DNA from: Leptotrichia sp. OH3620_COT-345
GTDB taxonomy: Bacteria > Fusobacteriota > Fusobacteriia > Fusobacteriales > Leptotrichiaceae
Length of the DNA: 47,436 bases
Assembly (NCBI RefSeq): GCF_003932895.1
Contig: NZ_RQYW01000017.1
Coordinates: forward strand, 1 to 47,436
Direction of reading: 5' to 3'
Part shown: in pieces, positions 42,153 to 47,436 of the stretch
Position numbering within the stretch: the stretch's first letter is position 1
Layout: each line of letters opens with the position of its first letter
Translations under genes and position numbers: made by a program
Notes under the pieces: generated by a model
The model's database searches: none
Seen by the model: the letters and a program-made list of their open reading frames with translations, nothing else
What the model was told of the DNA's origin: nothing

Positions 42153-43820
42153 TTAATCTAAAGGTAGTTTCAATATAACGATTGAACCTGAAGAAACCGG
42201 TTCTATCTGTATTCCGTATTCATTTCCGTAATAAAATTTTATTCTTTTATCTACATTTTTTATTCCTACACCGCCGATTTTAGTTTTTTTGAACTGCTTC
42301 GATTTTTCAAATCCAATTCCGTTATCTTCAATTATAATATTTAAGTAACTATTGTTTTTGGAAACAGTGATATTTATAATTCCTTTACCCAAAATATTTT
42401 TAATACCGTGATAAATAGAATTTTCAACAATAGGTTGAATAATTATTTTAGGAACTACTGTAGACAGCAAACTTTCATCTACTTTAAAATTGTAAGTAAG
42501 TTTTTCTTCATATCGCTGTTTCTGAATAAATAAATATTCCTGAACATGAGTAAGCTCATCCTTTAATGAAATCTTTTCATTTCCGTTACTAAGAGATAAT
42601 CTGAAAAAATTCGCAAGGGATTTTGTTATTGTAATAACTTGCTCACTGTCACCAAATTCAGTCATCCATATGATAGTGTCAAGAGTATTGTAAAGAAAAT
42701 GAGGATTTATTTGACTGTGCAGCACTTTAATTTCATATTCTCTCAAATATTTAATTTTATTAATCATGGAGTTAAAATGTTTTACCAAAACTTCAATTTC
42801 ATAGCTTGTATTTTTTTCAAGAGAAAATTCACTTAAAGAATTTTCAAATTTTTGTATATGATTTTCCAGCTTTATAAGAGGCTGAATTAATTTTCTTATA
42901 ATCAAGTAAGTGACAATGGTAGTGAATGTGAGAGAAATAAGAAATATAGCTATAATAACATCAAAAAAACTTTTTTTCAAAAGAACAAGGTCATTCATTT
43001 CAGAAAAACTTATTAATTGCCAATCGGTATTTTCTATATGTACTTTTGTCAAAGCTATATTTTTGTTTTTATAGTATTCCTCGTTTTGAGATAAAAATTT
43101 ATCCAGACATTCTTTATTTATAAAACAGTTTACATTTTTGTAATATATAATATTTTCTTGTCCGTCAATTATGAGATTATCACTGTGTTCTCCGACAGAA
43201 ATGTCTTTCAAATATTCATTTAAAGCTTGATATTTTATGTCAAAGACAATAACGCCTAAATTTTCTCCACTTTTATTTTTTATATCTTTACTTATAGATA
43301 AAACCCAACTTGTCATATCCATAGAAGTCTGTTTTTTTCTGATAGGATTTAAGACAGGATGGTCAGTATTGTTTATAGCACTGATATACCAGCTTTCTTT
43401 CATCATATCAGCTGAAATATCCATATTGACTGATTTTTCATTGGAAATAATATCCCCGTTTTTTCCTATAATAGTTATACTTTTTATATTTCCATTATTT
43501 TCATTTATTATGAGTTGAATCATTTTTTCAACATTTTCTCTGGAAATTTCATTGTGATTTATTAAAGTTTCTGCAATGTCAGTATTGACAGATAGAAGAT
43601 TTATAAGATTTTTCAATTTGTCCATATACAAAGAAACATATTCCGCACTTTTTTCAGCACTTTTTCGTGTTGATTCTATTTCCTTTTTCATTATAATATA
43701 TTTTGAACTGTAATAAAAAATGCTGCTTAAAAAAAATATAAACAGGAAATTACCTATTAAATAGTAGATTATTATTTGAAACATCATGGATTTTCTTATG
43801 GATTTTTTTAATAATTTCAT
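42153..43820 (-). CDS. Sensor histidine kinase, LytS/YesM type (ModS-like)
   Basis: A 555-residue membrane kinase. One membrane helix near the N-terminus (about 14-37) and a second at about 278-300 enclose an extracellular Cache-type sensor domain; a HAMP-like linker follows, then the His_kinase domain with HSQINPHFLYNTLDTIIWM (phospho-His about 374), and an HATPase with VENSIYHGIKN, IIEDNGIGF and a glycine-rich lid (GGVGIKNVDKRIKFYYG). It is the last gene of the msrAB operon, 33 bases after its response regulator. By position it should sense oxidative damage or redox state outside the cytoplasm and switch on the repair genes; in Fusobacterium nucleatum a comparable pair is called ModRS. Confidence 0.9.
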   Translation of the reverse strand: MKLLKKSIRKSMMFQIIIYYLIGNFLFIFFLSSIFYYSSKYIIMKKEIESTRKSAEKSAEYVSLYMDKLKNLINLLSVNTDIAETLINHNEISRENVEKMIQLIINENNGNIKSITIIGKNGDIISNEKSVNMDISADMMKESWYISAINNTDHPVLNPIRKKQTSMDMTSWVLSISKDIKNKSGENLGVIVFDIKYQALNEYLKDISVGEHSDNLIIDGQENIIYYKNVNCFINKECLDKFLSQNEEYYKNKNIALTKVHIENTDWQLISFSEMNDLVLLKKSFFDVIIAIFLISLTFTTIVTYLIIRKLIQPLIKLENHIQKFENSLSEFSLEKNTSYEIEVLVKHFNSMINKIKYLREYEIKVLHSQINPHFLYNTLDTIIWMTEFGDSEQVITITKSLANFFRLSLSNGNEKISLKDELTHVQEYLFIQKQRYEEKLTYNFKVDESLLSTVVPKIIIQPIVENSIYHGIKNILGKGIINITVSKNNSYLNIIIEDNGIGFEKSKQFKKTKIGGVGIKNVDKRIKFYYGNEYGIQIEPVSSGSIVILKLPLD

Positions 43821-43853
43821 AATTTCTCCTATTGTGCGAAATGTTTTTATATA

Positions 43854-44633
43854 TTAATTTTTTTCAACTATGTTTTTTTTAAATTCTTTAGGTGTTATCC
43901 CAAAAGTTTTTTTAAACTTGGAGTTGAAGTAATGAACATTCTCAAAACCGATACGTTCTCCTATTTCATAATTTTTTAAATCGGTTGTAAGTAAAAGTAA
44001 TTTTGCTTTTTCCATTCGTACATTGTTCAAATAATTCTGAAAAGGAACACCGAACAAACTTTTAAAAAGAGAACTTAAATATCCTGAAGATAAACTCAGA
44101 TCATCCGCAAGAGAATTTAAGTTAAAAGAAACATCGCTAAAATTGTCTTCAATTTTTTTTGAAATAATACTTTTGTATTTGCTATTTGAAGTTAGAGTAT
44201 CTGTAGTTTCATTTTTAATTTTATTTATAAGCTTTTCAGCTTCAATATGTTTTTTTTCTTCATTAAGTTCAAACACAAGCTTTGTTATAATTTCGTTTAT
44301 ATCCTTTTTTGAAACAGGCTTGAGTATATAGTCTTCTACACCTATTTTAAGAGCTTTCTGAGCATATTCAAAATAATCGTATCCGGTTATTATAGCAATT
44401 TTTGTTCCTTTTTTTATATTTTTCATTTCTTTTGCAACGGTAAGTCCATCTTTAAAAGGCATATTTATATCGAGAAGTACAAGATCAGGTAAAACTTCAG
44501 AAAATACCTTAGAGGCGGAGTTTCCGTCTTCCGCCTCATATATATCAGTTATTCCATATTTATCAAAATCTATAAATGTTTTTATTCCCCTTCTTATTAT
44601 AGGTTCATCATCAACTATTAAAAGACTGTACAT
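43854..44633 (-). CDS. Response regulator, YesN/AraC type (ModR-like)
   Basis: A 259-residue regulator. The N-terminal receiver domain shows the acidic pair VDDEP (Asp8-Asp9), the phosphoacceptor in LLDINMP (Asp55), the Thr/Ser switch in AIITGYDYFEYAQKAL and the lysine in YILKPVSK. The C-terminal AraC-type double HTH has LADDLSLSSGYLSSLFKSLFGVPFQNYLNNVRMEKA and GFENVHYFNSKFKKTFGITPKEF. Its start codon directly abuts the stop of the thioredoxin-like gene, with the ribosome-binding site (AAAGGAG) inside that gene, so translation is coupled. It is the DNA-binding partner of the kinase encoded next and likely controls the operon promoter upstream of msrAB. Confidence 0.93.
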   Translation of the reverse strand: MYSLLIVDDEPIIRRGIKTFIDFDKYGITDIYEAEDGNSASKVFSEVLPDLVLLDINMPFKDGLTVAKEMKNIKKGTKIAIITGYDYFEYAQKALKIGVEDYILKPVSKKDINEIITKLVFELNEEKKHIEAEKLINKIKNETTDTLTSNSKYKSIISKKIEDNFSDVSFNLNSLADDLSLSSGYLSSLFKSLFGVPFQNYLNNVRMEKAKLLLLTTDLKNYEIGERIGFENVHYFNSKFKKTFGITPKEFKKNIVEKN

Positions 44634-45116
44634 TTACTTTAAAGCTCCTTTTATTTGTGCTGTATTCAGGTGACCGGGTAATACTTTTGTAATATTTAAG
44701 TTTGCATCCAATATTAAATTTGAAGGATATCCTCTAACTTGGGCTTTTTTAAGTATTTCCCCTTTTTCATCTAACAATACGGTTACATTTTTATAGTTTA
44801 ATCCTTTATACCATTGTATAAATTTATCTTTAGGTTTTTCGCCTTTATGCCCCGGAGAAACTATAGTTATTACTTCAAAATTTTTATTTTTTTCTCCACT
44901 AAGGACATCTATTTCATGGAGTCCTGAAAGACATATAGGACACCAAGAAGCCCACATTTTTACATAAACTTTTTTTCCTTTATATTTACTGAGTGAAACA
45001 GTATTATTATTTATATCTTTTAATTGAATTCCGTTCAATGAATTACCTCCTGCGGCTAAAATATTAAAACTTAATATTACAAGTAATAACGTGATAATTT
45101 TTTTCATAGTTTTCAA
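44634..45116 (-). CDS. Exported TlpA/ResA-like thioredoxin
   Basis: A 160-residue redoxin. A signal peptide or anchor (MKTMKKIITLLLVILSFNILAAGG) is followed by a TlpA-type fold with the active site WASWCPICLSG (Cys59, Cys62; CPIC) and a cis-Pro region VRGYPSNLILD. It probably passes electrons from CcdA to the exported methionine sulfoxide reductase. The CPIC motif differs from the CGPC of the cytosolic TrxA in this window. It lies between ccdA (26 bases) and the response regulator (abutting). There is no lipobox Cys, so it is periplasmic-soluble or held by an uncleaved anchor. Confidence 0.9.
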   Translation of the reverse strand: MKTMKKIITLLLVILSFNILAAGGNSLNGIQLKDINNNTVSLSKYKGKKVYVKMWASWCPICLSGLHEIDVLSGEKNKNFEVITIVSPGHKGEKPKDKFIQWYKGLNYKNVTVLLDEKGEILKKAQVRGYPSNLILDANLNITKVLPGHLNTAQIKGALK

Positions 45117-45142
45117 ATCCTTTCTTTACTTTATGTTTTTAT

Positions 45143-45787
45143 TTAAAAATGCAATTTATTTGTTATAAGTAAAATGCCCATAAAAATAATAAGTATTCCT
45201 CCGATGATTTTAAATTTATCCAGATATTTATTCAAAGATCTTGTTCTCTTTAACAGCTCTTTAGAAAAAAATGAAAACAGGATAAAAGGTGTAGCCAGTC
45301 CTAAAACATAAATAAACATCATCATTCCTCCGTATATTGCAGAACCTCTGTCTCCTGAAAGGGCAAGGACTGATGTTAAAATCGGTCCCACACAGGGAGT
45401 CCAGCCTAGACTGAATGTCAATCCTAATATTAACGCTTCAAGAGATGAACTTTTCCCGTCAGTTTTTATTTCAAGCAGTTTGGTTTTTTCTAACTGTTTA
45501 AATTTCAATATACCCATCTGATGTATTCCTAAAATTATAACTATTATTCCTGAGATTATTCTTATGTTGTCGTTAAAAAAAATATTTCCTAGAAATCCGA
45601 AACTGAACCCTAAACTTACAAATGTGAGGGATAATCCCATTATAAATAGAAACGTATTTATTACAGTTCTTTTGCCCTTACTTAAAATCCCGAGATATAC
45701 AGGAACAATAGGAAAGATACAAGGTGAAAAAAATGAAGCAAGTCCTGCTAAAAACACACTTCCTATTAATAATTGCTGTCCAAACAT
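45143..45787 (-). CDS. ccdA: CcdA-type transmembrane thiol-electron carrier
   Basis: A 214-residue inner-membrane protein with six hydrophobic segments. The two essential cysteines lie in FFSPCIFPIVP and LGWTPCVGPIL, the classic CcdA/DsbD-beta motifs. It carries reducing equivalents from cytosolic thioredoxin across the membrane to exported thioredoxin-like proteins. Here its likely partner is the TlpA-like protein encoded 26 bases downstream, and the final user is MsrAB encoded 15 bases upstream. The same gene set is known from pneumococcus (ccdA-etrx-msrAB with a two-component system) and Fusobacterium. Confidence 0.92.
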   Translation of the reverse strand: MFGQQLLIGSVFLAGLASFFSPCIFPIVPVYLGILSKGKRTVINTFLFIMGLSLTFVSLGFSFGFLGNIFFNDNIRIISGIIVIILGIHQMGILKFKQLEKTKLLEIKTDGKSSSLEALILGLTFSLGWTPCVGPILTSVLALSGDRGSAIYGGMMMFIYVLGLATPFILFSFFSKELLKRTRSLNKYLDKFKIIGGILIIFMGILLITNKLHF

Positions 45788-45802
45788 ATTTTACTCCTTA
45801 AA

Positions 45803-46912
45803 TTATTTAACTAAATTTACAAGATATTCGTAACCTTGTTTTTCCATCTCTTTTAACGGTATGAATTTTATTGCGGCACTGTTTATACAATATCTAAGTC
45901 CGCCTTTGTCTTTCGGGCCGTCATCAAACACGTGTCCTAAATGAGCTTTCCCGCTTCTACTTAAAACTTCGGTTCTTATCATATTGAAACTTGTATCTTT
46001 TTCATAAGTTACAACATCTTTTACAATAGGTTTAGTGAAGCTTGGCCAACCGCAACCCGAATCATATTTATCTTTTGAAGAAAATAAAGGTTCGCCTGTA
46101 GTTATGTCTACATAAAGTCCTGCTTCATGATTATCCCAGTATTCATTGCTGAATGAATGTTCAGTATTTTTCTTTTGAGTAACGCTGTATTGTAAAGGTG
46201 TAAGTTTTGCCTGTAATTCTTTGTCGCTTGGTTTAGGATAGTCTTTAGGATCTATAATAATGTTATCAGCTTGTTCCAAATCTATATGGCAATATCCGTT
46301 AGGATTTTTCTTTAAATAATCCTGATGGTATTCTTCAGCTAATATATAATGTTTTAACGGTTCAACTTCAACTTGGATTTTATCGCTATATTTTTGCTGT
46401 TGTTCTTTTATTTCTCTAACAATAGTTTCTTTATCTTTAATATTTGTATAATATATACCTGTACGGTATTGTCTTCCTCTGTCGTTTCCCTGTTTGTTTA
46501 TACTTGTAGGATCTATAACCTGAAAATAATATTTCAGTAATTTGTCAAGGGAAATTTTATTTGCATCATATTTTACATGTACTGTTTCTGCATGATCAGT
46601 TCCGTGTAAAATCTGATAATTTGTAGAATCTGTTTTACCATTAGCGTAACCTGAAGTAGCATCTTTAACTCCGTAAATTCTTTCCATATACGCTTCTATC
46701 CCCCAGAAACAACCTCCTGCGAGATAAATTTCTCTTATATCCTCTTTAATATCGGATTTTGTAATTTGTTTGTCATTCATCATTGTGCCGTCCTTTTTAT
46801 TCATATTTTTTGTTTCCGTTTTCTTTTTTGACATATTGTCATTTTTCATTACCATAGCTGCTGAAAGAAGGGTAGCAGATATGGCGAATAATACCAATCC
46901 TTTGTATTTCAT
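45803..46912 (-). CDS. msrAB: Exported fused methionine sulfoxide reductase MsrAB
   Basis: A 369-residue fusion. An N-terminal hydrophobic segment (about 5-21), without a lipobox, exports or anchors it; a Lys/Asn-rich linker follows. The MsrA domain carries [14 protein letters not shown] (catalytic Cys68) and repairs Met-S-sulfoxide; the MsrB domain carries [11 protein letters not shown] and the catalytic Cys342 in [11 protein letters not shown] and repairs the R form. The zinc CxxC pair of many MsrB proteins is absent ([11 protein letters not shown]), as in the PilB-type fusions. A strong GGGAGG lies before the start. It is the first gene of a five-gene minus-strand operon with its electron donors and a two-component system. 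Confidence 0.95.
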   Translation of the reverse strand: MKYKGLVLFAISATLLSAAMVMKNDNMSKKKTETKNMNKKDGTMMNDKQITKSDIKEDIREIYLAGGCFWGIEAYMERIYGVKDATSGYANGKTDSTNYQILHGTDHAETVHVKYDANKISLDKLLKYYFQVIDPTSINKQGNDRGRQYRTGIYYTNIKDKETIVREIKEQQQKYSDKIQVEVEPLKHYILAEEYHQDYLKKNPNGYCHIDLEQADNIIIDPKDYPKPSDKELQAKLTPLQYSVTQKKNTEHSFSNEYWDNHEAGLYVDITTGEPLFSSKDKYDSGCGWPSFTKPIVKDVVTYEKDTSFNMIRTEVLSRSGKAHLGHVFDDGPKDKGGLRYCINSAAIKFIPLKEMEKQGYEYLVNLVK

Positions 46913-46961
46913 AATTTCCTCCCTATGATTTTCAAAATTCTTTCTCTTGGCTTGTGAAGAA

Positions 46962-46990
46962 ATTATATCTCATAAAAAATGAAATTATAA
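46962..46990 (-). promoter_or_regulatory. Possible promoter of the msrAB operon
   Basis: On the minus strand TATAAT is read from 46967 to 46962, about 50 bases before the msrAB start, with a poor TTATAA -35 at 17 bases (46990-46985). A weak -35 fits a promoter that needs an activator such as the ModR-like regulator, but this is inference. The rest of 46913-47187 is very AT-rich with no gene. Confidence 0.35.
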
Positions 46991-47187
46991 TAAATTATAA
47001 TAATTTTTTTTTATAATTTTATCATATTATAGCAATATTTAGTAATTTTTTTATAAAAAATTTGAATGTTAGATTTTTACTTATATTTCAATTTTATTTT
47101 TCTATTACTGTCATAATTTAACTGCACTTTTACGAAAGAAAAATATTGAAAAATAAATATAAATTTATTTAAAATTCAAAATGACTG

Positions 47188-47216
47188 TTGCTTTTCTTGA
47201 AAAATTGGGTTAGAAT
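47188..47216 (+). promoter_or_regulatory. Promoter of the haemagglutinin-like gene
   Basis: TTGCTT at 47188-47193, 17 bases, TAGAAT at 47211-47216. The leader of about 55 bases ends in AAGGAG before ATG 47277. Confidence 0.6.
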
Positions 47217-47276
47217 GTATTGAATAATAAAAATAAAATTAATAAACGCATTTTAAATTTGAAAAGGAGAATAATT

Positions 47277-47436
47277 ATGAAAATTAAAGTGAAATTTTTT
47301 AAAGGATATTTCCAAGAGAAATTACCGAGAAAAATAGCAGCTTTTGTAATGCTGCTGTTTTTTAATTTCAATATATTTTCCGAGGTAATACCTGATCCTG
47401 CAAGTATAGGGACAAGAGTAACAAAGACGGCTTCGG
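47277..47436 (+). CDS. N-terminus of a haemagglutinin/TpsA-like exported protein (partial)
   Basis: The first 53 codons of a gene that runs off the window. A basic N-terminal region (MKIKVKFFKGYFQEKLPRK) is followed by a hydrophobic core (AAFVMLLFFNFNIF) and a cleavage-like SEV; the mature start VIPDPASIGTRVTKTAS resembles the conserved opening of filamentous-haemagglutinin-type TpsA secretion domains (IVPD...TRV). Such proteins are large adhesins secreted through a TpsB outer-membrane partner. The signal-peptide DNA contains an AGCAGC/GCTGCT stem followed by six T residues. The family call rests on few residues. Confidence 0.6.
   Translation, partial: MKIKVKFFKGYFQEKLPRKIAAFVMLLFFNFNIFSEVIPDPASIGTRVTKTAS

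Noticed and set aside
1-47436. tRNA, rRNA, tmRNA, SRP RNA or CRISPR array
   Set aside because: No TpsiC-type motifs, conserved rRNA blocks or regularly spaced repeats were seen by eye.

Overview
The window is very AT-rich DNA from a member of the Fusobacteriota, most likely a Leptotrichia-like organism (Leptotrichiaceae). The pointers are paired FadA-type adhesins next to an OmpA-type porin, an MsrAB-CcdA-thioredoxin-two-component cluster like that known from Fusobacterium, a haemagglutinin-type (TpsA-like) N-terminus at the right edge, and an outer-membrane gene set combined with Firmicute-like operons (ECF transporter, accBC-asp23-nusB, separate glyQ and glyS). No tRNA, rRNA, CRISPR array or intact transposase was recognised. 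The taxonomic call is inference from gene content.

Left part (288-17281, all plus strand): a short-chain dehydrogenase and an alpha/beta hydrolase come first, followed by a complete ECF transporter (S, T and two ATPases). Then come a putative lipoprotein, a cysteine desulfurase, a metallophosphoesterase that seems to begin at an ATT codon, a ParB-fold protein, a HAD phosphatase and DNA polymerase III alpha. The stretch ends with accB-accC-asp23-amaP-nusB, the arrangement seen around accBC in Firmicutes. The accB product has glycine where the biotinylated lysine belongs, which is the most striking anomaly in the window.

Middle part (17498-26125) is more accessory: an orphan membrane-anchored protein, a palindromic repeat, and two paralogous HTH-WYL regulators. 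Each regulator lies divergent to a minus-strand unit (alpha/beta hydrolase; flavin/pyridoxamine-oxidase-like protein plus 3-methyladenine glycosylase). A ComM/YifB ATPase, an acetyl-esterase-like hydrolase with a hairpin between ribosome-binding site and start codon, and an Ogg2-type glycosylase follow.

Housekeeping part (26614-41630): thioredoxin, Tex, lactate permease, ileS-lspA-glyQ, a 671-bp non-coding insertion with a decayed surface-protein start, then glyS with its own promoter. After these come the OmpA-family protein, two FadA-like adhesins behind a consensus promoter, ribosomal protein L31 type B and uracil phosphoribosyltransferase. Several clear intrinsic terminators separate these units.

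Right part (42153-46912, minus strand): one operon msrAB-ccdA-tlpA-response regulator-histidine kinase, an extracytoplasmic methionine sulfoxide repair system with its own two-component control. The window closes with the first 53 codons of a plus-strand exported protein resembling the start of a filamentous-haemagglutinin (TpsA) adhesin.
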